Notes under the pieces: model-generated | The model's input: the letters and a program-made list of their open reading frames with translations, nothing else | Told to the model about the DNA's origin: nothing | Database searches by the model: none | From: CAZECR01 sp964510495 | GTDB taxonomy: Bacteria > Patescibacteriota > Patescibacteriia > Magasanikbacterales > GWA2-37-8 | DNA length: 64,000 bases | Assembly: GCA_964510495.1 (NCBI GenBank) | Contig: CAZECR010000001.1 | Location: forward strand, 22,924 to 86,923 | Direction of reading: 5' to 3' | Shown here: positions 57,650 through 64,000 of the stretch, piece after piece | Layout of the letters: every line of letters begins with the position of its first letter | Numbering within the stretch: position 1 is the stretch's first letter | Program-made: the position numbers and the translations under genes

Positions 57650-58195
57650 TTATACTTTTTTCGCTTGCAGCGCATCCAGTTCAACCGGCGTTTCGCGACC
57701 AAACATGTTAACCATAACTTTAATGCGTCCGCGCTCGTGGTCAACGTGACTGACCTTACCTTCAAAGTTTTTGAAAGGACCATCCACGATACGTACCATT
57801 TCGTTCACTTCCATATCTACCTTCTGTTCCGGTTCGCTGCCATTGATGCGCTTCAAGAGCGAATCAACTTCTTTCTGATCAATCGGGGTTGGGGTGGTGC
57901 CGGAGCCAATGAAACCAGTGACGTTTGGGGTGTTGCGCACAACATACCAGGAATCATCCGTTACAACCATTTCTACCAAGATATATCCGGGGAAGATTTT
58001 TTCTTCCACGGAAGTACGTTTGCCATTTTTGATTTTAATTTTCTTTTCTTTGGGAACAAGAACATTAAAAATTTTGTCCTGCATATCGAATGATTCAATA
58101 CGCTGGCTCAAATTACTTTTAACATTTTCTTCGTAGCCGCTGTAGGTGTGGAGCACATACCAGCGTCGTCCGAGGTTCAGGGTTTGCTTGGCCAT
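57650..58195 (-). CDS. nusG: Transcription termination/antitermination factor NusG
   Basis: 181 residues. The N-terminal NGN domain has RRWYVLHTYSGYEENVKSNLSQRIE and PGYILVEMVVTDDSWYVVRNTPNVTGFIG; the C-terminal KOW domain has GPFKNFEGKVSHVDHERGRIKVMVNMFGRETPVELD. Follows secE by 37 bases. Confidence 0.97.
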   Translation of the reverse strand: MAKQTLNLGRRWYVLHTYSGYEENVKSNLSQRIESFDMQDKIFNVLVPKEKKIKIKNGKRTSVEEKIFPGYILVEMVVTDDSWYVVRNTPNVTGFIGSGTTPTPIDQKEVDSLLKRINGSEPEQKVDMEVNEMVRIVDGPFKNFEGKVSHVDHERGRIKVMVNMFGRETPVELDALQAKKV

Positions 58196-58232
58196 AGTTT
58201 TAAAAAGTCTCCTCCTTGGAGGACAGGTAAAA

Positions 58233-58427
58233 TTAGCGAGAAATTAAAGCGGTAATGCCGGTTGAAAAGCCGTAATCAAGCACGGCGAAAAAGACAGCAA
58301 GGCCGAGACTGAGGGCAATAACCAAAATACTGTAGTTAATAGTTTGTTCTTTCGTTGGCCAGGTCACTTTTTTCATTTCGGTGTATGACCCTACAAAGTA
58401 GTTTTTAGCGGAGGTGAAAATGCTCAT
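58233..58427 (-). CDS. secE: Preprotein translocase subunit SecE
   Basis: 64 residues, the short one-helix form. SYTEMKKVTWPTKEQTINYSILVIALSLGL has the conserved E-x-KKVxWP and the single membrane segment. First gene of secE-nusG-rplK, promoter at 58475-58503. Confidence 0.95.
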   Translation of the reverse strand: MSIFTSAKNYFVGSYTEMKKVTWPTKEQTINYSILVIALSLGLAVFFAVLDYGFSTGITALISR

Positions 58428-58446
58428 AAATATCAGGTTTTTTAAA

Positions 58447-58462
58447 ACAGCCCTGGGGCTGT
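58447..58462 (-). promoter_or_regulatory. Hairpin in the secE leader
   Basis: ACAGCCC and GGGCTGT, seven base pairs with a 2-base loop in DNA form (4 or more as RNA), near the 5' end of the secE mRNA. Role unknown. Confidence 0.4.
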
Positions 58463-58474
58463 ATTTACAAAGAG

Positions 58475-58503
58475 AATATACCTTAGGTTGAATTATTTGT
58501 CAA
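58475..58503 (-). promoter_or_regulatory. Consensus promoter of secE-nusG-rplK
   Basis: TTGACA (complement 58498-58503), 17-bp spacer, TATATT (complement 58475-58480). It lies directly behind the hairpin of the upstream lipoprotein cassette. Confidence 0.85.
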
Positions 58504-58522
58504 GCAGCTGCTAAAGGGAGGG

Positions 58523-58550
58523 GGCTAAGCAGTGGCAGTGCTGCTTAGCC
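58523..58550 (-). terminator. Hairpin after the 145-residue lipoprotein gene
   Basis: GGCTAAGCAG and CTGCTTAGCC, ten base pairs with an 8-base loop; the following tract is C/T-rich (CCCTCCCTTT). Confidence 0.65.
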
Positions 58551-58574
58551 TGGTTTGAGGTTGGGCTGAGGGGG

Positions 58575-59012
58575 CTAGAAGTTGGGGTTGGGGAAGTCGG
58601 CGCTGCTGACGTTGCAGTGGAGCACGGTCTCCTCGCAGGAGGCACCGAGCTTGGCGAAGTAGACCAACTCGACGGTGTTCTGGTCGATCTGACGGGAGCT
58701 GGTCCGGTTGGCGTTTAGCCTGTTGCCACAGCCGTCGCGCATGCTGCTGTTCGCGACCGCCGCGAGATGCCAATCGCTCGGCTTCGCGAACTCGATGGGG
58801 CCGATCTGACAGGTGCCCGGGATCTCGTTCGCCGCCGGCTGGGGGGCAGGAGAGGTACAGTCGGCCCACCTGCTCTGGCACGGGGCCAGGTCGGAGGTCT
58901 GCGCCAGGTCGGCCGGAGGAACAAACTCGAGTCGATACCCGCCGCCACCTCCGCACCCCCAGAGGAAACCGGCCAGACTGGCAGCGATCATGCTTGCTAC
59001 GCTTCTTGTCAT
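58575..59012 (-). CDS. Lipoprotein of unknown function, Cys-rich (GC-rich cassette)
   Basis: 145 residues. AAGGAG lies 9 bases before the ATG. Lipoprotein signal (MIAASLAGFLWGC) with lipobox LWGC, followed by five glycines, a common flexible linker after the lipidated Cys. The mature part has about seven more cysteines (APCQSRWADC, GTCQIGP, DGCGNR, ASCEETVLHC), suggesting disulfides. Very GC-rich: 42 of 60 bases at 58801-58860. It is inserted between gyrB and the secE promoter with its own promoter and hairpin. No family recognised. Confidence 0.65.
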   Translation of the reverse strand: MTRSVASMIAASLAGFLWGCGGGGGYRLEFVPPADLAQTSDLAPCQSRWADCTSPAPQPAANEIPGTCQIGPIEFAKPSDWHLAAVANSSMRDGCGNRLNANRTSSRQIDQNTVELVYFAKLGASCEETVLHCNVSSADFPNPNF

Positions 59013-59048
59013 CTTAAAAGCTCCTTGTTAGGCCTAAAGGCCGTAAGT

Positions 59049-59077
59049 TTACTATCACAAAAACTTGGAAAAGTCAA
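59049..59077 (-). promoter_or_regulatory. Promoter of the 145-residue lipoprotein gene
   Basis: TTGACT (complement 59072-59077), 17-bp spacer, TAGTAA (complement 59049-59054). Confidence 0.65.
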
Positions 59078-59100
59078 CCATGTCTCTATGTTTTCGATTA

Positions 59101-59137
59101 AATAAAGAAAAAGCCATTGTGTGGCTTTTTCTTTATT
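59101..59137. terminator. gyrB terminator
   Basis: AATAAAGAAAAAGCCA and TGGCTTTTTCTTTATT, 16 base pairs with a 5-base loop. Confidence 0.9.
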
Positions 59138-59152
59138 TAAAATGTATATTTT

Positions 59153-61243
59153 CTAGATATCCAAATTCTGCACCTGCTTGGCATGTGTCTGGATAAACTT
59201 CTTGCGTGGTTCAACTTCGTCTCCCATCAGGATTTCAAAGGTATCGTTAGCGAGCTGAGCATCATCCACCGTCACCATTTTCATCAGGCGCTTCGCAGGG
59301 TCCATAGTTGTTTCCCACAGCTGTTCGGGGTTCATTTCTCCCAAACCTTTGTAGCGCTGAATGTTTACTTTGATACCGGCAATAACAATTGATTCAGTTT
59401 CTTCGTCGCTCTCTCCGGTAGCTAATTTAGCGATCTCGTCTTCAGCGGCTTCTTCAGCAGCTGCTTTTTGCGCCTCTGCCTTGGCTTTGGTTTTGTCGCT
59501 TTTATTTTTTTCAATTTCAGCAATGGCAGCGGATTTTTCTTCATCATTATACGCGTACTTCATTTCTTTGCCGTACTTGATGCTATACAAGGGTGGTTGT
59601 GCGATAAAGACATGATTTTCGGTAATAAGGAGCGGGAAGTAGCGGTAGAAGAAAGTTAAAAGAAGCGTGCGGATATGGGCGCCATCGACGTCGGCATCGG
59701 TCATGATCACGATGCGATTGTAGCGCAATTTGGTGATATCAAATTGTTCGCCAATATTGGTACCAAGCGCAATGATGAGTGATTTTAATTCATTGTTAGC
59801 AAGAATTTTATCGAGGCGTGCGCGTTCCACGTTCAGCACTTTACCGCGCAAAGGGAGGATGGCCTGAATTTCGCGGTTGCGTCCTTGTTTTGCGCTTCCA
59901 CCAGCCGAGTCTCCCTCAACAATAAATAATTCAGTTGATTCAGAATCGCGACTCGAGCAGTCAGCCAGTTTACCGGGGAGGGTAAAGCCCTCTAAGGCAC
60001 CTTTACGCAAAATGGTATCGCGAGCGATTTTAGCAGCTGCACGAGCACGAGCAGCCAGTAAACATTTGCCGATGATTGCTTCAGCATCTTTCGGATGTTC
60101 CTCAAGGAAAATGAGGAACGCTTCGTTCATGACGCTTTCCACAGCTGTTTTTGCTTCGGTGTTACCGAGCTTACCCTTAGTCTGACCTTCAAACTGCGGT
60201 TCGCGGATTTTAACCGAAATAACCGTCGTTAAACCTTCGCGGACATCTTCACCGGTCAGGTTAGCATCTTTTTCTTTTAAAATATTTTTATTGCGCGCAT
60301 AGGTATTGAGACTGCGGGTGAGTGCTGTGCGGAACCCGGCCACGTGCGTACCGCCATCGGGATTGAAAATATTGTTGGTAAAGGCGAAGAGTGATTCGGA
60401 GAAATCATTGTTGTACTGGAGGGCAACTTCGACATTCACGCCTTCAGCTTCTTTTTCAACGTAAAAAATGGTTTCGTTTTTAGCTTCTTTGTTTTGGTTG
60501 AGGTAGCCAACAAACGATGATACACCGCCTTCAAAGTAGAACTGGTACGTAGGGAAGGGGAAATCAAGAGCGGTTTTATCAATCGCTTTTTCTTCCGGTG
60601 GGCGAGCGTCGGTAATCACCATGTGAATACCTTTTGTAAGATAGCAATGCTGACGGAAGTGATCAACAATTGTTTTCCATTCGAAATCAACTGTTTCAAA
60701 AATACTTTCGTCCGGCCTGAAGATCGTGGTGGTGCCGGTGTCTTTGCATTTGCCAATACTTCTGACTTTTTTCTGCGGAACACCAATTTTATATTCCTGT
60801 TCCCAAATTTCGCCATCACGATGGACTTCCACGCGAGTATAGGTAGAAAGGGCGTTCACAACTGATGCACCAACACCATGCAGACCGCCCGAAATTTTAT
60901 AACCGCTATCACCAAATTTACCGCCAGCATGGAGCACGGTCATGACGATTTCAAGAGCGCTAATTTTTTTCTGGGGGTGAATATCAACCGGAATACCGCG
61001 ACCATTATCCCGGACTTCAATTTTGTGATCAGGGAGAAGGGTGATAAAAATTTTGCTCGCATACCCCGCCATGGCTTCATCGATCGAGTTATCGACGACT
61101 TCCCAAATCAGGTGGTGGAGACCAATTGTGCCGGTTGAGCCAATATACATGCCCGGACGGCGGCGGACGGCCTCGAGCCCTTCGAGGATAGTAATGTTTT
61201 TAGCATCATAATTTGATTCAGGAGGGGTTTTAGGCGCAACCAT
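59153..61243 (-). CDS. gyrB: DNA gyrase subunit B
   Basis: 696 residues from MVAPKTPPESNYDAKNI (10 more open codons upstream seem unlikely). ATPase domain: ILEGLEAVRRRPGMYIGST, EVVDNSIDEAMAG, VRDNGRGIPVD and GGLHGVGASVVNALS. TOPRIM part: ELFIVEGDSAGGSAKQGRNREIQAILPLRGKVLNVE and IVIMTDADVDGAHIRTLLLTFF. Tail: RYKGLGEMNPEQLWETTMDP. A lysine- and alanine-rich insert of about 50 residues (near 570-620) interrupts the part after the TOPRIM domain. gyrA is not in this window. Confidence 0.97.
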   Translation of the reverse strand: MVAPKTPPESNYDAKNITILEGLEAVRRRPGMYIGSTGTIGLHHLIWEVVDNSIDEAMAGYASKIFITLLPDHKIEVRDNGRGIPVDIHPQKKISALEIVMTVLHAGGKFGDSGYKISGGLHGVGASVVNALSTYTRVEVHRDGEIWEQEYKIGVPQKKVRSIGKCKDTGTTTIFRPDESIFETVDFEWKTIVDHFRQHCYLTKGIHMVITDARPPEEKAIDKTALDFPFPTYQFYFEGGVSSFVGYLNQNKEAKNETIFYVEKEAEGVNVEVALQYNNDFSESLFAFTNNIFNPDGGTHVAGFRTALTRSLNTYARNKNILKEKDANLTGEDVREGLTTVISVKIREPQFEGQTKGKLGNTEAKTAVESVMNEAFLIFLEEHPKDAEAIIGKCLLAARARAAAKIARDTILRKGALEGFTLPGKLADCSSRDSESTELFIVEGDSAGGSAKQGRNREIQAILPLRGKVLNVERARLDKILANNELKSLIIALGTNIGEQFDITKLRYNRIVIMTDADVDGAHIRTLLLTFFYRYFPLLITENHVFIAQPPLYSIKYGKEMKYAYNDEEKSAAIAEIEKNKSDKTKAKAEAQKAAAEEAAEDEIAKLATGESDEETESIVIAGIKVNIQRYKGLGEMNPEQLWETTMDPAKRLMKMVTVDDAQLANDTFEILMGDEVEPRKKFIQTHAKQVQNLDI

Positions 61244-61298
61244 ACGAGAGCTATTTAGAGACGTAAGTAACAAAATAAGACTTCAATAAGTCGCTCTC

Positions 61299-61327
61299 AT
61301 TCTAGCATGCCTAGAAAGGTGAGGCAA
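61299..61327 (-). promoter_or_regulatory. Promoter of gyrB
   Basis: TTGCCT (complement 61322-61327), 17-bp spacer, TAGAAT (complement 61299-61304). The leader is about 50 bases. Confidence 0.6.
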
Positions 61328-61376
61328 GCAGCGGGAAGGGTTTTAGATTGGACGGCAACCATGTTGAATATGAATA

Positions 61377-61405
61377 TTGACATATTTTTAACTTTCCGCT
61401 AGAAT
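61377..61405 (+). promoter_or_regulatory. Consensus promoter of rpsB-tsf
   Basis: TTGACA at 61377-61382, 17-bp spacer, TAGAAT at 61400-61405. Confidence 0.85.
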
Positions 61406-61411
61406 AAGCCT

Positions 61412-61514
61412 ACTTTAATTATCACTCATTAGCTAAACTCTCGATTTTTCGAGTATTTTTCCTCCCTGGGCCACCCTGGGGTATAAGCTAAGAGGCAGTA
61501 ATAAGGAAAAAAAT
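61412..61514 (+). promoter_or_regulatory. rpsB leader with hairpin
   Basis: About 100 bases of leader. CTCGA and TCGAG pair around TTTT near 61440-61455, followed by TATTTTT, terminator-like but weak; then a GC-rich CCTCCCTGGGCCACCCTGGGG stretch. An S2-type autoregulatory leader is possible; none was recognised with confidence. Confidence 0.35.
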
Positions 61515-62369
61515 ATGGCAAAACTCCCATCTCTCGTTGAGATGCTCAAGGCCGGCGTGCATTTCGGTCATCAGGGTTCCCGTTGGCACCCTAAAATGCA
61601 ACCTTACATCTTTGGAACTCGCAATGGGATCCATGTGATTGATTTGGACAAAACACTCGAACAGCTCGAGATTACCTTGGCTTACGTGAAAGCGCAGGCT
61701 GCTGCTGGTAAGAAAATTTTGTTTGTTGGTACCAAGCGCCAGGCTCGCGAAATCATTAAGGCTGCTGCTGAAAGTTGTGGAATGCCGTTTTTGGTGGAAC
61801 GCTGGATCGGTGGACTTCTTACTAACTTTGATGAATTTAAACGTCGTCTTAAAAAATACACCGGTCTCAAGGAACAGGTTAAAACCGGTGAAATTGAAAA
61901 ATATACCAAAAAAGAACAATCCACCCTCAAGAAACAGCTTGAAAAAATGGATAAATACCTTAGTGGTTTGGTAGATGTAACTACGCTTCCTGACGCCCTC
62001 TTTATCGCCGACATGCGCGTTGAAAAGACGGCGATCACCGAAGCTCGTCGTGTTAACCTTCCGGTTGTGGCTGTTTGTGACACCAACGTTGACCCAACGA
62101 AAGCTACCTATGTTATCCCAGCCAATGATGATGCGATCAATTCTATTCGTATGATTGCCGAACTCGTTGCCGAAGCGGTTAACGAAGGCAAGCGTGAAGG
62201 CGAAAAGAACCGCGCTGCTATGGTAGTTGAACGCGAAAAAGAAATGGCTGCTGTGAAAGATGCCAAAACCGTGGTAGAATCTAAAGAAGAAAAGAAACCG
62301 GTTGCTCCTAAGGCCGCCGCTGCTCCTAAAAAAGAAAAGCGCGCCTTGCAGGTTGGTGAATCTATCTAG
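61515..62369 (+). CDS. rpsB: Ribosomal protein uS2
   Basis: 284 residues. Conserved parts: LKAGVHFGHQGSRWHPKMQPYIFGTRNGIHVIDLDKT, VGTKRQAREIIKAAAESCGMPFLVERWIGGLLTNF, and LPDALFIADMRVEKTAITEARRVNLPVVAVCDTNVDP. A lysine- and alanine-rich C-terminal extension of about 50 residues is longer than in most bacteria. First gene of rpsB-tsf. Confidence 0.97.
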   Translation: MAKLPSLVEMLKAGVHFGHQGSRWHPKMQPYIFGTRNGIHVIDLDKTLEQLEITLAYVKAQAAAGKKILFVGTKRQAREIIKAAAESCGMPFLVERWIGGLLTNFDEFKRRLKKYTGLKEQVKTGEIEKYTKKEQSTLKKQLEKMDKYLSGLVDVTTLPDALFIADMRVEKTAITEARRVNLPVVAVCDTNVDPTKATYVIPANDDAINSIRMIAELVAEAVNEGKREGEKNRAAMVVEREKEMAAVKDAKTVVESKEEKKPVAPKAAAAPKKEKRALQVGESI

Positions 62370-62416
62370 TGCTCACTAGAATTTTCTTCGTCACTCAATA
62401 AAATAACTAAAAATAT

Positions 62417-63058
62417 ATGACTACAGCTGCTGAAATCTCGAGGCTTCGTGCCTCAACTGGCGCTGGAATGCTTGACTGCAAAGCGGCGCTTGAAGAAGCG
62501 AATGGCGACCAGGACAAAGCTGGTGAAATCCTTCGTAAAAAAGGTGTTGTTAAGGCCGCTAAACGCGCTGACAAAGTTGCTGGCGAAGGAACGGTTGCTA
62601 GCTACATCCATGGTGGTGGCCGCATCGGTGTTCTTGTTGAAGTAAACTGCGAAACTGATTTTGTTGCTCGCACCGATGGCTTCAAAGATTTGGTGAAAGA
62701 AATTGGACTCCATATTTCGGCTGCTAATCCAAAATTTTTGGATCGCACCGAAGTGCCTGCAGAAATGATTGCCAAAGAAAAAGAAATCTACGCCGAACAG
62801 CTTAAAGGCAAACCAGCAGAAATGATGGAAAATATCCTCAAAGGTAAGATTGAAAAGTTTTACGAAGAAATTTGTTTAGTGGATCAATTTTATATTAAGG
62901 ATGATAGTAAAAAAATTCACCAACTTCTCGCTGAAAAGACCGGTGAGACTGGTGAAAAAATTACGATCCGTCGCTTTGCTCGGTTTGAGCTCGGTGAAGG
63001 AATTGAGAAACACACCAAGAATTTTGCGGATGAAGTGGCTGAACAGGTTGCTAAATAA
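62417..63058 (+). CDS. tsf: Elongation factor Ts
   Basis: 213 residues, a shorter form (E. coli 283). The N-terminal UBA-like part has EISRLRASTGAGMLDCKAALEEANGD. The core has GVLVEVNCETDFVARTD, the conserved NCETDFVAR. The central dimerisation region present in longer EF-Ts is reduced. It is the nucleotide exchange factor for EF-Tu. Follows rpsB by 47 bases. Confidence 0.96.
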   Translation: MTTAAEISRLRASTGAGMLDCKAALEEANGDQDKAGEILRKKGVVKAAKRADKVAGEGTVASYIHGGGRIGVLVEVNCETDFVARTDGFKDLVKEIGLHISAANPKFLDRTEVPAEMIAKEKEIYAEQLKGKPAEMMENILKGKIEKFYEEICLVDQFYIKDDSKKIHQLLAEKTGETGEKITIRRFARFELGEGIEKHTKNFADEVAEQVAK

Positions 63059-63068
63059 AATAGAATTT

Positions 63069-63103
63069 AAAAAAGACGTTCCAATTACGGAACGTCTTTT
63101 TTT
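63069..63103 (+). terminator. rpsB-tsf terminator
   Basis: AAAAAAGACGTTCC and GGAACGTCTTTTTT, 14 base pairs with a 6-base loop. Confidence 0.9.
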
Positions 63104-63115
63104 ATTTTGTATAAA

Positions 63116-63169
63116 CTTCGAGCCAAATATATTTCCAATTTTTTGGGAACATATTTGGGAGGCTCGAAG
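63116..63169. repeat. Long imperfect inverted repeat
   Basis: CTTCGAGCC-AAATAT-TTTCC on the left pairs with the complement of the right arm (GGCTCGAAG at 63161-63169) over about 21 positions; the right arm has a CTCC insertion. The middle is T-rich. It may be the distal terminator of the lipoprotein gene at 63269 on the minus strand. Confidence 0.6.
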
Positions 63170-63268
63170 TTCTGTGCTTGCCTCCCCCTCACGCGTTTAA
63201 GCGTTTGTTGGAAGGTGATCTTGAGATGATGTAGGGGTGGTGCTTGTTTTGTTCGTGCGCCGCTTTTC

Positions 63269-63856
63269 TTAGTTGGTGGGCAGCTTCAGGAGGCCGCCGT
63301 TCTTGTTGATCGGGGTACCCTCATGGCGGACGCCGCCCGCGATGTAGAAGTAGGAGCCCAGGTTGAACTGGAGCTCGCGGCCGTCCAGCACGAACGCCGT
63401 GGTGTCCATGCGCAGTGCGAGGATCGTCTTGTGCGGGATGGGTGCCGAGATCGTGGCTCCCATCTGGTTGGGTCCCCAGTGGGCCGCGCCGTTGGCGAAG
63501 GACCAGTTGTGGACCTGGTGGGTCCTGTCCAGGGTCTCGAGGACGTAGCGGGTACCGTCGAGGTTGCTCGCCAGGCTCCCGGACGCCAGGATGAAGGCCT
63601 CGTTGAAGTAGGCCTGGACACAGTCCGTCCCGACCTGGCCTTCCACCGAGATGTGGAGTACGTCGGTGTCGGTGCTCACCGCGATCTCGCCGCTGGGGGT
63701 CGAGGGATCCACCTCGAAGTAGGCCCAGGCGTCGCTCAGCTCCCCGGTTCGGCTGACGCAGAGGCCGCTTGACGAGCTGGCGGCGGGCTGTTGACCGCCG
63801 CAAGCGCCGAGCAAAAGACCCAGACCAATAAAAAGAGGGCGGATGTGCTTCTTCAC
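63269..63856 (-). CDS. Lipoprotein of unknown function (GC-rich cassette)
   Basis: 195 residues from GTG at 63856 (MKKHIRPLFIGLGLLLGAC), chosen because GGAGC lies 10 bases upstream and the signal then begins with KK. Lipobox LGAC. The mature part has a low-complexity linker (GGQQPAASSSS) and then a beta-rich domain (about 45-190) with phrases such as TDVLHISVEGQVG, FNEAFILASGSLA, VHNWSFANGAAHWGPNQ and ELQFNLGSYFYIAGG, perhaps a jelly-roll or carbohydrate-binding type of fold. Strongly GC-rich (40 of 60 bases at 63361-63420). Promoter at 63956-63984. No family recognised. Confidence 0.65.
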   Translation of the reverse strand: MKKHIRPLFIGLGLLLGACGGQQPAASSSSGLCVSRTGELSDAWAYFEVDPSTPSGEIAVSTDTDVLHISVEGQVGTDCVQAYFNEAFILASGSLASNLDGTRYVLETLDRTHQVHNWSFANGAAHWGPNQMGATISAPIPHKTILALRMDTTAFVLDGRELQFNLGSYFYIAGGVRHEGTPINKNGGLLKLPTN

Positions 63857-63955
63857 GTTTATACAGCTCCATTGCAAAGAGTGCTATTTTAGGACCCAGG
63901 CTCCTAGGGATTCCCGTGACGATTATCACAGGCACCTGTTGAGAGGAAGGTGGCA

Positions 63956-63984
63956 AGCCTAGCACAAAAAACCATTTTTGTCAA
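63956..63984 (-). promoter_or_regulatory. Promoter of the 195-residue lipoprotein gene
   Basis: TTGACA (complement 63979-63984), 17-bp spacer, TAGGCT (complement 63956-63961). AACCAT and ATGGTT form an inverted repeat over the -35. Confidence 0.7.
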
Positions 63985-64000
63985 TGGTTAAGCGGTTTTT

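Noticed and set aside
63269..63965. 214-residue frame overlapping the last lipoprotein gene
   Set aside because: It is arginine- and glycine-rich and out of frame with the clear lipobox protein.
23965..63984. Assembly chimera or contamination as the source of GC-rich genes
   Set aside because: The GC-rich parts are many, short and interleaved with host genes. They also carry AT-rich TTGACA-type promoters like those of the host. A chimera would give one long block. Read mapping would still be the decisive test.
1..64000. CRISPR arrays, insertion sequences, prophage genes, rRNA
   Set aside because: No regularly spaced direct repeats, transposase or integrase motifs, phage proteins or rRNA segments were seen in either strand.
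1..64000. UGA reassignment as in Gracilibacteria or Absconditabacteria
   Set aside because: Conserved genes read through without internal TGA codons and at their expected lengths, so the standard code fits.

Overview
The window looks like a chromosome segment of a Patescibacteria (CPR) bacterium, probably near the Parcubacteria. This rests on gene content: a DUF4012 protein, a pilin-like T4SS_pilin protein, many single-pass membrane proteins of unknown function, ThrRS without a TGS domain, short UvrC, and housekeeping genes scattered in small operons. The standard genetic code applies, since no internal TGA interrupts the conserved genes. There are no rRNA genes, insertion sequences, prophage or CRISPR array. 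The host genes have moderate GC and use strong sigma-70-like promoters (TTGACA, 17 bp, TATACT). Several start codons lie only 7 to 13 bases after the -10 box, which suggests leaderless mRNAs.

Layout. 1-2.8 kb: end of hpt, then thrS and miaA. 2.8-7.4 kb: two large envelope proteins, one a DUF4012 protein with an N-terminal zinc knuckle. 7.6-11.9 kb: a free MgtE-type sensor domain protein, an NRAMP-like transporter and a protein ending in an L7/L12-like domain. 11.9-15.9 kb: polyprenyl-phosphate sugar transferase and two glycosyltransferases. 16.0-16.5 kb: RNase P RNA. 16.6-23.8 kb: rodA, unknown proteins, uvrB and a sigma factor. 24-35.5 kb: an unusual region with two GC-rich OPT-family transporters, a cluster of tiny GC-rich secreted or lipoprotein genes, a Tat-exported HExxH protein, a UvrA lacking its insertion domain, and an HTH/sigma-4 regulator. 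35.5-43 kb: uvrC, rsmE, bcp, rplY, a DUF3048 protein, prmC-prfA, rpmE. 43-48.2 kb: a DsbA-like thioredoxin, the pilin-like protein and full-length uvrA. 48.2-51.1 kb: rplS, gmk, an rluD-like gene and tRNA-Ile(UAU). 51.2-57.1 kb: PAP2, Nudix, manC, mltG, an HExxH protein and queA. 57.1-63.9 kb: secE-nusG-rplK, gyrB, rpsB-tsf and two more GC-rich lipoprotein genes.

The most striking feature is a set of GC-rich single-gene cassettes inserted between AT-richer housekeeping operons at 13.1, 28.7, 29.8, 30.2, 34.4, 35.0, 58.6 and 63.3 kb, plus the OPT pair at 24-28.4 kb. Most have their own TTGAC-type promoter with 17-bp spacing, a good Shine-Dalgarno sequence, a short protein with a signal peptide or lipobox, and a hairpin terminator. 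They look like independently expressed surface genes of foreign codon usage. The OPT genes also carry a shared 17-bp element and long inverted repeats in their upstream regions.

Nucleotide excision repair is complete within the window (uvrB, two different uvrA genes, uvrC). Envelope building is represented by rodA, mltG, PAP2, manC, the sugar transferase and the glycosyltransferases. No homology search could be run, so all functional calls rest on recognised motifs and overall protein layout.
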